A DNA stretch of 64,000 bases, taken from assembly GCF_000786695.1 (NCBI RefSeq), contig NZ_CP009962.1, forward strand, positions 3,162,001-3,226,000. Direction: 5' to 3'. The position numbers were made by a program, and so were the translations under genes. Below are positions 1 through 7,724 of the stretch, piece after piece; the stretch's first letter is position 1; every line of letters begins with the position of its first letter. The notes under the pieces are model-generated. The model ran no database searches. It was not told where the DNA came from and saw only the letters and a list, made by a program, of their open reading frames with translations. This DNA is from Collimonas arenae. GTDB taxonomy: Bacteria; Pseudomonadota; Gammaproteobacteria; Burkholderiales; Burkholderiaceae_D.

Positions 1-477
1 AGCACCTCATATGTCAGCGCAATCATAGCCAATGCGGGGCATGTACCGAACACCATTTCACATGACTTTGGTGTCGATCTTGAAGTTAGAAGGATAGGAA
101 AACACGATTCCAAAAGAATAGACCTCGGTGTTATTTTGGAGCTACAGCTAAAGGCGAGCGTCAAATGGATCGCCGAAGCGGAACATATAGTTTTTGACCT
201 TGAGGCAGACGCATATAACAGACTGGTTTTTCGCCGCGACAATGCAACAACGCCGTGCGTACTGATATTGTGCTGCCTCCCACGTGATCAAACACAATGG
301 CTCAAAGTTTGCGAGGATGAACTCGTAATTAAGAAGTGCTGCTATTATTTCTTCGTGGATGGCCCCGCGACTACAAATAGCTCCTCTCTTCGTATCAGAA
401 TTCCTCGGTCGCAGCTGCTCACATGTCAATCCATAACTGACATGAAGCATAAAATTTATGGTGAGACACTGCAATGA
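1..477 (+). CDS. DUF4365 domain protein (5' end outside window)
   Basis: The frame is open from base 1, so the gene begins before the window; 158 C-terminal residues are visible. They match the DUF4365 pattern as I know it: an early SYVSAIIANAG segment, a FGVDLEV segment with acidic residues, the core LELQLKAS strand, an FDLEADAYN motif, a hydrophobic CVLILCCLP strand followed by a tryptophan, a cysteine-rich KKCCYYFFVDG strand, and IRIPRSQLLT near the end. The (D/E)-x-(Q)-x-K arrangement recalls PD-(D/E)xK nucleases, and I infer but cannot show nuclease ancestry. The stop codon overlaps the start of the next gene (ATGA), so the two are probably translated together. DUF4365 genes are often found in defence islands; the specific role here is unknown. 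Confidence 0.8.
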   Translation, partial: STSYVSAIIANAGHVPNTISHDFGVDLEVRRIGKHDSKRIDLGVILELQLKASVKWIAEAEHIVFDLEADAYNRLVFRRDNATTPCVLILCCLPRDQTQWLKVCEDELVIKKCCYYFFVDGPATTNSSSLRIRIPRSQLLTCQSITDMKHKIYGETLQ

Positions 478-1607
478 ATGCCGATAGAAATATTGACCAA
501 CTACTAGATCGAATTAGCCTCTACGATCTTCGCTCGTACTTGAGCCGATCGGGTTGGATATCTGCATTCGTAGAAAACAAAAAATGGCAAATATACGATC
601 TCAAAAAAGACTCTGAAGATGCGTTGCAACTGATTCTACCGGCCGCGGAGAATTTTTCTGATTTCCGTGAACGGATTAGACAAGCGGTCGTTTCTTTAAG
701 TCAGATTGAAGGCAAAACGCTATCCAATATGTTCGCTGAGATAGCGGGCCTAAACTCTGACTCACTGCTGATTCGCCTTCAGCTGCCAAGCTCGGCATCC
801 TCCATCCCCATTGACGATGCCCCTCGCCATGTAAAGGCCATTCGAAATCTCGTAGTTTATTCGGCATGCTCCGAAATTGATGCAAAGCCGCACTATGAAA
901 ATCCATTGTCGAGCGCTACACCATTGTTTGACAAGTTCGAGTTTTGCCACACCTTCAAAGGGAGTTTTGGTTTTGAAGTAGCAACCACCGTAGCCAAGCC
1001 ATTAGAGACCGGCAATCTGTTTGAACCGCCCAAACAGCGGAAAATTGTTGAGCGAATAGTGCGCGGCTTGATTTTGCTAGATGAAGCGGTGAAGACAAGC
1101 GATCCGACCACACTTATATCGTCATACGATACCGGCCTAAACGCGAGGATGTGTGACGCACTTGCTGAAATAGGCCTGCTTGGCCAGATCCCATTTAATT
1201 TTGACATCCAATGGGCGACATCTATCTCGCCGTCAGATGATGTAAAAAATTTCCGGGGTCGGGTAATTGGCGAGGCAGAGGTCAGCATTTTGCAACACGT
1301 TGCCGAACAGCTGAAGATTGTCCAACCGCGGGCCGATGAAATTACTGGGATCGTAATTAACTTACATTGCGTGAACAATCCAAACGATAACGATTCACGA
1401 CGAAACGTTGCTTTGAAAATTTTCCATCGCGAATATGGCCCAATCGAAGTGAAAATGACACTTGGACCCGATTGGTATTTGCAAGCCATTGACGCTCATA
1501 CCACAGGTAAGCAAATTTACGCACAAGGTCAGTTGCAACGAAACGGAAATAGCTGGTCAATGGAAGCAATTACGAGGTTCCGAATTGTGGATAAGGCGTC
1601 CTCGTAG
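474..1607 (+). CDS. Unrecognised 377-residue partner of the DUF4365 protein
   Basis: I do not recognise this protein. The start is fixed by a 4-base overlap with the DUF4365 stop. It has no obvious signal peptide, membrane span or nucleotide-binding motif. The N-terminal 90 residues look helical and charged. The middle (about 120-260) is mixed. The C-terminal 90 residues (about 290-375) alternate hydrophobic and polar residues in a beta-rich pattern: GIVINLHCVNN, VALKIFHREYG, a GPDWYLQAIDAHTTG turn, then a QIYAQGQLQ strand and a SMEAITRFRIV strand. That resembles a small barrel such as an OB-fold, so a nucleic-acid-binding role is possible but only inferred. Base composition matches the AT-rich island. 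Tight coupling to DUF4365 suggests the two act as one module, plausibly an antiphage or anti-plasmid pair. Confidence 0.75.
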   Translation: MNADRNIDQLLDRISLYDLRSYLSRSGWISAFVENKKWQIYDLKKDSEDALQLILPAAENFSDFRERIRQAVVSLSQIEGKTLSNMFAEIAGLNSDSLLIRLQLPSSASSIPIDDAPRHVKAIRNLVVYSACSEIDAKPHYENPLSSATPLFDKFEFCHTFKGSFGFEVATTVAKPLETGNLFEPPKQRKIVERIVRGLILLDEAVKTSDPTTLISSYDTGLNARMCDALAEIGLLGQIPFNFDIQWATSISPSDDVKNFRGRVIGEAEVSILQHVAEQLKIVQPRADEITGIVINLHCVNNPNDNDSRRNVALKIFHREYGPIEVKMTLGPDWYLQAIDAHTTGKQIYAQGQLQRNGNSWSMEAITRFRIVDKASS

Positions 1608-1913
1608 GCAGCTCACACCTAATTCTCAACGGCCATTACAAAATTCGGGGCAGCGTGACAGAACAGTGAGCAGAATCACGTAGATTTAAGATCGAATGTT
1701 CCAAAGCCGTACCCACACCCCGGAATGCGTTCGGTAGGAACCAGGCTTAACCGTCATATGCATGTACTACTGCGCAATTTTGATACTCGCCCCAGAACCT
1801 TTTCCTCTTTGAGCCACATTGCTTGTACCTTGATTGCACCTGAAATATTCTCCACAACACTTGCCGAAGTTAGTCAAATTACACTTACACGCATATCAAG
1901 GGAAAAGAAAATT
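1608..1913. other. Intergenic stretch between the DUF4365 module and the FRG gene
   Basis: About 300 bases without a convincing gene. The FRG reading frame stays open back to 1725, but the extension lacks a plausible ribosome site and adds sequence unlike the family, so I treat it as noncoding. It is AT-rich toward the FRG start and probably carries that gene's promoter, but no box is clear enough to name. Confidence 0.4.
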
Positions 1914-2618
1914 ATGGAAAAAATCATTCTGAGCAATTGCCTTTCCTTTATCAAAGAGATCGATATATTCGACCTCGTTGCCAATCGCGTTTTCTTCCGC
2001 GGACAGTCCATATCCGGTAATTTATTACCTTCAATAGCGAGACTTGATCCGAAAATTGATACTACTGTGATGGAAAAAGAAATTCTCAAGCAATTGAGAT
2101 TGCAAGGTTCGTCAATGTTGCCTGATTCAAATGAAACAGATCTCGATATTCTAGTTCGCGCTCAACACTACGGGCTTAAAACCCGCCTGCTTGATTGGAC
2201 AAGCAATCCACTTGCCGCACTTTGGTTTGCCTGCTCAGACAGGCGTCCAGGCGACGTCTACGTATATGCGTTGATCGCGGATGATCTTTTGGATGAGGAC
2301 GTATTTGAAAGCAATCCGTTTGCAAGCTCAAAAACACAAGTTTTTCAGCCGCGTATGAACAATAATCGAATTATTGCTCAGCATGGTTGGTTTACGCTGC
2401 ACCGATACTCAAAATCATCCAAACGATTTGTCTCGCTCGAAACCAACTCAGAAATCAAAAAGCATCTCTACCAATACACCATTCCGGCGCAGTATCGTGA
2501 TGAAACTCTAATTTCGTTGGATAGATTGGGAGTGAATGCCAAGACTATCTTCCCAGATTTTGATGGGCTATGCAGGCATTTGAATTGGCAGTTCATTGCG
2601 TTATCACAATCTCAATAG
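1914..2618 (+). CDS. FRG domain-containing protein
   Basis: A 234-residue cytoplasmic protein. The start at 1914 is preferred because a GGGAAAAGAA ribosome site lies just upstream and the family motif then begins near residue 27. Family hallmarks are present: FFRGQS at residues 27-32 followed by LLPSIAR, the strongly conserved QHYGLKTRLLDW at 84-95 with SNPLAALWFA after it, and a later QHGWFTLH segment. FRG (named from its Phe-Arg-Gly motif) is a domain of unknown biochemical function often found in phage-related and defence loci. The stop codon overlaps the end of a degenerate terminase copy on the other strand, so the gene abuts phage-derived sequence directly. Its partners and target are not evident from the sequence. 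Confidence 0.85.
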   Translation: MEKIILSNCLSFIKEIDIFDLVANRVFFRGQSISGNLLPSIARLDPKIDTTVMEKEILKQLRLQGSSMLPDSNETDLDILVRAQHYGLKTRLLDWTSNPLAALWFACSDRRPGDVYVYALIADDLLDEDVFESNPFASSKTQVFQPRMNNNRIIAQHGWFTLHRYSKSSKRFVSLETNSEIKKHLYQYTIPAQYRDETLISLDRLGVNAKTIFPDFDGLCRHLNWQFIALSQSQ

Positions 2619-2794
2619 GCATCAGCAAACGCGTCCTTTGCAGCCCGTCGTGCCGTATCTACCCTAGTTTGACTGGAATCATAGTCTGCCGACCCGATGT
2701 AATGCGCATTCTCCAGGAAGGTCTACAGACGGTATCCCACAGATCCGGCGATGGAATACCCTCCTCCGCCTTCTTTGTCCTTTGGTTCGATGTG
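2612..2794 (-). pseudogene. Degenerate copy of a phage terminase large subunit 3' end
   Basis: Read on the minus strand, this stretch aligns by eye along its whole length with the last ~60 codons of the terminase gene at 5533. It starts at a segment encoding HIEPK, passes through one encoding ENAHYIGS, and ends in DAFADAY before a TGA. Compared with the 5533 copy it has at least one single-base deletion and in-frame stops, so it cannot encode a working tail. Similarity stops abruptly around 2794. The remnant therefore marks a lost terminase from an element related to, but not identical with, the one at 5.5-7 kb. It overlaps the FRG stop codon by a few bases. Confidence 0.8.
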
Positions 2795-2879
2795 CAAGCG
2801 ACCATCAGCTCCGCCTCCTATACACACCCCGCGACGACGCCTATATTTGAGATATTTTTGCCAAATGTGAGGGCATAGA

Positions 2880-3968
2880 ATGACAGAAAATCAAAACGAA
2901 CATTCACGTACTACCATACAGATCACCGAAGAGTTTCTGCTCTCTGGCGCCAGCGCGCGCGGAGGCTGGACCCGTGAACAACTCTGCCTGCTCGGTGTCG
3001 CCGGGCCGGCTCCCAAGGGATGGAAGCGCTCCATCCTCGGTCAGATCATCGATATCGCGCATGCGCAAGAATTCCTAGCGATAGGACTAGCGCGCCGAAA
3101 TCCTGTCGCCGTCGAGCCTACCAAGCTCTCCGTGCGCTCAAACCCTACTACGTTGTGGCTCTACGTGCTGGAACTGGCGAATAACAATTTCTACGTCGGA
3201 ATGACGCGCAATGTCGAGGCTCGCTTCAAGCAACACCATTCCGGAGTAGGCTCGCAATGGACAGCCCTGCACCAGCCCCTGCGAGTGATGCGCTGCGCCA
3301 ACACCGGTTTGACATCAGATAGCGAGGCCGCGCGCATCGAAGATGCCCTGACGGTCCAGACCATGGAACAGTTCGGTCGCCAGCACGTGCGAGGTGGACA
3401 GTACTGCATGCTTGATCAGGCGGAGGTGGATGCGGCGCTAGTGCGCCAAGGTCAATGGGAACGTATCCAACGAGCTGCCCTGAACCGCAGCAGCTACGAG
3501 CTACAGGGCAGTTGGCACGTGGCACTTGAAAATATACTGACGCTGGCCCTGCGCTACTACGAATCGCCATCCCCCAGCCTGCGCGACAACTTGTTTTCGG
3601 CCTTGTACGGACTGACGCGATACCGATTTTGGCACAGTGATTTTGATGCCGCACTGGACAGTGCATTCTGGGACGAAAAAGGAATCTTGCCAGTCCTGCT
3701 CAGCTTCCGTGACAACCGACCTGTGGCTTCCAATTGTCAAGATGCCTTCTGCGTGCTGGGTGGCGCAATGGCTCGCAGACGCCGGAACGGCCCTCCGTTC
3801 CATCACCTGTTTCTATTCGGATGGAGAGCGTTTGTGCCGTCGGCCACGACCTTACAGGCAGCGAGGATCGAACAGTGGCTGCGTGAGCTGCCCGCAGAGC
3901 GTGACCGCCGCTATGACGAATTCACAGGTATCCTACTGCCGCAAATGCGCTACCTGTTGCGAAGCTGA
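2880..3968 (+). CDS. GIY-YIG nuclease-like protein with an uncharacterised N-terminal domain
   Basis: A 362-residue protein. Residues about 91-180 carry a GIY-YIG fold: the GIY position is LYV (94-96), the YIG position is YVG (105-107, in FYVGMT), the catalytic-type arginine is in ARF (R115), and IEDALTVQ near 153 can supply the metal-binding glutamate. GIY-YIG domains cut DNA or RNA in homing endonucleases, UvrC and some restriction systems. The first 70 residues form a separate small domain with ITEEFL, GGWTREQL and GVAGPAPKGW motifs; I have no name for it. Residues 200-362 look helical and may recognise a target. There is no close RBS of note and no co-directional partner, so it is probably a single-gene unit. 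Composition is more GC-rich than the genes at 0-2.6 kb, hinting at a different origin. Confidence 0.75.
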   Translation: MTENQNEHSRTTIQITEEFLLSGASARGGWTREQLCLLGVAGPAPKGWKRSILGQIIDIAHAQEFLAIGLARRNPVAVEPTKLSVRSNPTTLWLYVLELANNNFYVGMTRNVEARFKQHHSGVGSQWTALHQPLRVMRCANTGLTSDSEAARIEDALTVQTMEQFGRQHVRGGQYCMLDQAEVDAALVRQGQWERIQRAALNRSSYELQGSWHVALENILTLALRYYESPSPSLRDNLFSALYGLTRYRFWHSDFDAALDSAFWDEKGILPVLLSFRDNRPVASNCQDAFCVLGGAMARRRRNGPPFHHLFLFGWRAFVPSATTLQAARIEQWLRELPAERDRRYDEFTGILLPQMRYLLRS

Positions 3969-4082
3969 CCGGCGTCCCCGTGCTCCGATTGCATATTGCA
4001 AACTATGCTGTAACTCATAAGTTGGACAACTCGCTATCATCAGATAGCAGATAACCAGCAAAATATTACCTCAATACTGAAA

Positions 4083-4934
4083 CTATTTTGCAGCAGCGGC
4101 CTTTGTAAAAAGCCGAAGAGCCTTGCTGTATCCAGAGGGTTTCTCTGGCGTGATATCCATTTTTTCGGCAAGTTTTTCAACCAGTTGGTGTATATCCGCC
4201 TCAGAGGTGCCGCTGATAGCGTGAATCGCAGATAAAGGCGCTTTAAGATCGCTTCCCTTCGTCCCACCTATCATGATAGGTGCCAAGTAACGGCCGGCTC
4301 CCCATCGCGCACCAAGTTCAAACATAACGTAAATCGACCCCAGACTTACTGGACTCAAAAGAGCAATAAACGCTTGGCTCTCAAAAACCTCGGATCGAAG
4401 TTGTTGGTCTGAGTCTGCTCCAGCGGGCAATTTGTATCCGTCTACGCTTGTACAACGGATATCTTTGGAGCTCAAGTTCAAAGATGCTCGGATTAATTCC
4501 ACGAGTGCTTCGGCGATCGTAGCGTCAGCGTTGCTGTGGCTTATGAATATTTTCATAGTCGTAGGTACTTCGGTGGCCGTCGATTCTATTAAATCACTTT
4601 GACGAAACTCTTGCAAAAGAGAGAGAGCTTCACTTGTTTGATCATCAGTGCTTTTCGCCCATCCGGGTTGTACGTAAAAAACACCTGGTGATGGTCGAGG
4701 CGAAGGGCGCCATGACACCACAAACTCTTGAGCTCGTTTTAACAAATATTCGACTTCACCAATTGCCTCCTTCGACGGGCGCTTGGCCAAAATGATAAGA
4801 GCGTCTTCGATCAGAGGAGCAATGGATGCCAATTGTTTGGGTTCAGAAGCGATGGCTGCTTGTGCGCCACGCACTGCACTACGGATTCGATTCCAATGAT
4901 TCATAAATAAAAGAAAGTGGTTGTTCGACTTCAT
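4083..4934 (-). CDS. TIR-domain protein, probable NAD-consuming effector
   Basis: A 283-residue protein. The C-terminal half (about 127-230) is a TIR domain: MKIFISHSNAD opens it (130-137), a CTSVDGYKLP segment follows the second strand, and MFELGARWG (205-212) supplies the conserved glutamate (E206) that bacterial TIR NADases use for catalysis. The N-terminal 120 residues are helical with an HWNRIRSAVRGAQ stretch and probably sense or oligomerise; I do not recognise them. Bacterial TIR proteins commonly act as suicide effectors that deplete NAD or make signalling nucleotides, but no partner (Thoeris, CBASS or Argonaute-type) is adjacent. A decayed DUF3732-type gene lies just upstream on the same strand. 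A second possible start is 4904 (MNHWN). No good ribosome site is visible at either. Confidence 0.8.
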   Translation of the reverse strand: MKSNNHFLLFMNHWNRIRSAVRGAQAAIASEPKQLASIAPLIEDALIILAKRPSKEAIGEVEYLLKRAQEFVVSWRPSPRPSPGVFYVQPGWAKSTDDQTSEALSLLQEFRQSDLIESTATEVPTTMKIFISHSNADATIAEALVELIRASLNLSSKDIRCTSVDGYKLPAGADSDQQLRSEVFESQAFIALLSPVSLGSIYVMFELGARWGAGRYLAPIMIGGTKGSDLKAPLSAIHAISGTSEADIHQLVEKLAEKMDITPEKPSGYSKALRLFTKAAAAK

Positions 4935-5039
4935 CAGAAGCCCGAGATATTCAGACCGCGTTGTACTATCAATTAAATTCCAATTACATCGGTTCCGGCT
5001 TCTTCAATGAAATATTCCTTATCGGAAGAAGAAATGACG

Positions 5040-5314
5040 CTATGAACCATTCGGTGGCAACGGCCAATCCTCCGGCACCAGAGCAGGCGGTTTAGTCCAA
5101 GGTTGCTCCACCAATGCATCTTGAAACCATTGATCTCGAAGGTTTGCGTGTTCGGTCACGATGAGTTGGAAACCTGGGACATCCTTCTTCGTGAAATTTA
5201 GCAAGAGTCGAACAGTCGACGGACAGCAGCTAGGTCGGCAAGGTCCTGTTCGCCAGCGGCATATGGGTTAGAAGGCGATTTGGCCACGGTCAGTCTTTCA
5301 AATAGATCGCCGCG
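5040..5314 (-). pseudogene. Frameshifted C-terminal remnant resembling a DUF3732 (ABC-three-component ATPase) protein
   Basis: Two reading frames on the minus strand join into one recognisable tail. The first gives RGDLFERLTVAKS, then AGEQDLADLAAVRRLFDS, and hits a stop. After a shift near 5198-5212 the second continues with LLNFTKK, PGFQLIVTEHAN, WFQDALVEQPW and PALVPEDWP before the TAG at 5040. The order of an AAVRRLF helix, a QLIVTEHAN strand and a closing LVPEDW is how I remember the end of DUF3732 proteins, the SMC/ABC-like ATPases of ABC-three-component systems; the assignment is from memory. Nothing of the ATPase body remains upstream: 5315-5532 shows no convincing coding sequence. The gene is clearly broken and was probably part of a larger system feeding into the neighbouring TIR gene or another lost effector. 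Confidence 0.55.
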
Positions 5315-5532
5315 CAATGCACCGATTCAAACATCCGAGCCGGATATAGCGGCACAACACTAGTTTGCGAAACTTCCATCCTGCCTCCTCTGTTTCCTTG
5401 CATTGCCTGTAGATCCATGGATCTACTCCGGCTGGAATAATAACAAATAATTAATACCAAAAGGAAATATTTCATTTTGGCTAAATTCCTGCTTTACTGA
5501 GCAATTAGTACATCTATGCAGCAAATTCAAGT

Positions 5533-6921
5533 TTAGGCATCAGCAAACGCATCTTCCGCAGCCTTACGTGCTGCATCTAAACTGGATGGGCTGGCATGAT
5601 CGTCATCTGACCCAATGTAATGCGCGTTCTCCAGAAAGACCATGCAGACGGTATCCCATAGGTCGGGTGACGGGATGCCCTCCTCCTTCATCTTTTCTTT
5701 GGGCTCGATGTGATACCTGGCCTTCTCATCGAAGAAATAGGGAATCTTGGATGCCTGATCGAGCAGGTCTTGGACATGTTGATTGGAAAACGTGATGCGC
5801 GCGTCCTTCACCGCTTCTGCAGCTAGGACAGAACATTGCGCCCGCAGGTTGAAGAATCGATCCTTATTTTTCTTCTTGAAGCATGGATTGCCCCAGTTGA
5901 TCTTGACGACGTTGGGGCAGCCGAGGTTTTCTAGCATCTTGGCGAACTGGATACCCTGCCCGCCAACGTCGACCAGGATGGTGCAGTTGGACAGACGTTG
6001 CGTGTAGTGGAACACCTCGCCGGCAATGTGCTGCCAGTCCAGAGCATTAGAAAAGATAGGCACCTCCATAATGTCCACGCGGCGCGGGTCAGCATCGATG
6101 CGATCGCCGTTGCCGATCACGCGCGCATAGGTGCCAACGGTCTTGTCACGGAACACGCCGGCGGCCACGTCGATGATAAACAGGTTGCCGTAGGGCTCGC
6201 CGGCGCTGATAGTGCGCTCTGCGCCAACCAGCTTCTCTACCTGGCTGCGGCCCAACAAGAAGCGCTCCGATTGCTCCGGAAACAGGCCCAATACGCGAAT
6301 CTGATATTCGACGGAATCCCGGCCGCCGCTCTCCTTCTCCCGCTCCTTGAGCCATTTGGTGGTCGCAAACGGCGAACGCTCGGAATTAAAGCGCAACGAA
6401 TGCCATGAGCCGCCATTGCGTGCCGACAGCTTGTGATGGGAGGCATGATGCCGGCCACTGCTACGGACGCCCTGAGACGCAATCAGCGTGCGGTTGCAGG
6501 GCTGCGTCTGCGTACCGTCGATCACGTCGAAGTGGTCGTCGCTCACGCCGGCGGCCTCGTCGACAATGATCAGCTGGGCCCATCGGTGCTTACCGGCGAT
6601 GCCGACAGACTGTCCCTTGGCGAGCGCGACACGGCCGACAAACCATTGCTCTTCGAAGCCAGTCACGTACACGCGGGTCTTTGTGATGACAAAATAGTCG
6701 CACAGCCAGGAATGCGGACCGTTCGCCATGGCAATCTTCGAGTCCTGCATCTCCTTCCACACGCCGTCGGCCACCTGCTGCAGGTTCGGCGCGCCGATGT
6801 AGGTATTGGAACCAATCTCCAGCTTGCCATCATAGACCGCATAGGGATAGCACAATAAGTGCCAGAGTGCGATACGGCCAAACGAGTTCGTCTTGCCGGT
6901 GGACGTGCCGGAAGGCGAGGC
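5533..6921 (-). pseudogene. Phage terminase large subunit, 5' truncated at Walker A
   Basis: About 463 residues of a terminase motor-nuclease remain. The ATPase half starts abruptly at SGTSTGKTNSFG (Walker A) and includes a LIIVDEAAGV segment as Walker B; the C-terminal half has acidic segments FIIDVAAGVF and ILVDVGGQG typical of the RNase H-like nuclease that cuts concatemeric DNA during packaging. Terminases of this class normally have 60 or more residues before Walker A; here the frame runs instead into antisense of an integrase gene, so the apparent start at 6999 is meaningless. No small terminase, portal or capsid gene is present. Codon usage is good and the body has no internal stops, so truncation looks fairly recent. 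The 3' end is duplicated in decayed form at 2612-2794. Confidence 0.8.
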
Positions 6922-6931
6922 ACTAAAAAAA

Positions 6932-7171
6932 TGGACACTGCGCACGCGCTTTGACAGCGCGCGGGAAGCAGCAGCCCATAAAGCTGCCAGCGATGGCAAC
7001 GACTACCTGGCCGGACGCATCAAAGAATTTCAATTCAGAGATATCCGCCCTAAGGCCGCAAGTGAAATTGACAGCCTCACCGAGGCGAGTAAATTGCTTG
7101 GCCACACGGAGGAGGAGATTACCAGGCAGGTCTATCGGCGCGTAGGCGAGAAAGTCAAACCGACCAGATAG
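6932..7171 (+). pseudogene. Tyrosine recombinase (phage integrase), C-terminal fragment
   Basis: The last 79 residues of a phage-type integrase survive: LRTRFDSAREAAA, then FQFRDIRPKAASE with the second active-site arginine, LLGHT with the conserved histidine, and TRQVYRRVGEKVKPTR with the nucleophilic tyrosine. The N-terminal DNA-binding arm, core-binding domain and first catalytic arginine are missing, so it cannot be active. Upstream, the reading frame passes into antisense of the truncated terminase; the join lies between 6921 and 6932. Its orientation, with the 3' end toward the tRNA-Ser gene about 450 bases away, is normal for an integrase next to its attachment site. A hairpin terminator follows. 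Confidence 0.85.
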
Positions 7172-7188
7172 ACGACTATTCGAGCAAA

Positions 7189-7210
7189 AAGGCCGCCCGA
7201 AGGCGGCCTT
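7189..7210 (+). terminator. Hairpin terminator after the integrase remnant
   Basis: A 9-bp perfect stem (AAGGCCGCC / GGCGGCCTT) with a CGAA tetraloop begins 18 bases after the integrase stop. Downstream T content is modest, so efficiency is uncertain. Confidence 0.6.
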
Positions 7211-7586
7211 AGCTTTACAACATCAAACGGTCAAAGCCACTGCAGGATCAATTTAATAATTACGACCAGCGCAATTATGTTCAATTGAATTTCAATTTTT
7301 AACTTCATCTCAAATTTCCATAAGAGATGAGCCAGTGTGATGCAAGTTGGTACACTAAGGCAATGGTGCTGTGTTGATTTGGCTCAAATAGCAAAAAACG
7401 GATAAATCCTTGCCAGGATGGAAGTCCGTCACCATTGCTTATTCCACATCAAATTACCAAAAGATCTACACAAAAAAACATCATCGCAGGCAATAGAAAA
7501 ATGCCCTACTTGGCGCTGTTCTTTTAAATATGCGGAAACGATGAAAAATGCGGAAATGATTTCTGCTCGTAGGCTTGGGCAGAAAA
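7211..7586. other. Island edge between integrase remnant and tRNA-Ser terminator, no gene seen
   Basis: About 375 bases, AT-rich, with short near-palindromes such as TTCAATTGAATTTCAA around 7270-7290. No open frame has recognisable protein features. In intact elements this interval usually contains arm-type integrase sites next to the attachment core, so remnants of them may be here, but I cannot point to a specific repeat. Confidence 0.4.
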
Positions 7587-7615
7587 GTAAAACGGCCCGC
7601 AAAGGGCCGTTTTAC
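7587..7615 (-). terminator. Terminator downstream of tRNA-Ser
   Basis: A 12-bp perfect inverted repeat (GTAAAACGGCCC / GGGCCGTTTTAC) with a 5-base loop lies 9 bases past the tRNA 3' end on its transcribed strand; the T-rich arm completes an intrinsic terminator. Confidence 0.75.
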
Positions 7616-7623
7616 TTGAGATC

Positions 7624-7713
7624 TGGCGGAAGCGGTGAGATTCGAACTCACGAACGGGATAAACCGTCGCTAGTTTTCAAGACTAGTGCCTTCAACCACT
7701 CGGCCACACTTCC
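7624..7713 (-). tRNA. tRNA-Ser (anticodon UGA)
   Basis: On the minus strand the acceptor arms GGAAGTG and CGCTTCC pair (with one G-T pair), followed by discriminator G and an encoded CCA. The anticodon stem-loop CTAGT-CTTGAAA-ACTAG puts TGA in the anticodon, and the long extra arm typical of class II tRNAs is present, giving 90 bases. The T-loop GTTCGAATC is canonical. Its 3' end faces the genomic island and is the probable integration site. The tRNA itself appears intact. Confidence 0.95.
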
Positions 7714-7724
7714 AGAGAGGCGTA

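Larger units (their letters stand above)
1..7626. mobile_element. Decayed tRNA-Ser-associated genomic island carrying defence-like cargo
   Basis: Everything between the window start and the 3' end of the tRNA-Ser gene looks accessory. It holds DUF4365, FRG, GIY-YIG and TIR genes, a DUF3732-like remnant, two terminase 3' ends (one intact-looking, one degenerate) and the last part of a tyrosine integrase next to the tRNA. By eye the first 2.6 kb is noticeably richer in A+T than the housekeeping DNA after 7.7 kb. Tyrosine integrases commonly use tRNA 3' ends as attachment sites, and the integrase remnant sits between cargo and tRNA as expected. I found no second copy of the tRNA 3' end inside the window, so the far boundary must lie to the left, or the direct repeat has been lost. 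The truncated integrase implies the island cannot excise by itself. Confidence 0.75.

Noticed and set aside
1725..1913. N-terminal extension of the FRG gene
   Set aside because: The ATG at 1914 has the ribosome site and places the FRG motif where expected; the extension looks noncoding.
5290..5475. Minus-strand frame of 61 codons with a hydrophobic start
   Set aside because: No ribosome site; it overlaps the DUF3732-like remnant in another frame, so chance is the simpler explanation.
6893..6931. Start of the integrase fragment at 6893
   Set aside because: These codons are antisense of the terminase Walker A region, so they do not belong to the integrase; similarity begins at about 6932.
1..7600. 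A second copy of the tRNA-Ser 3' end as attachment site
   Set aside because: I looked for the acceptor/T-arm sequence within the island and found none; it is probably outside the window or lost.
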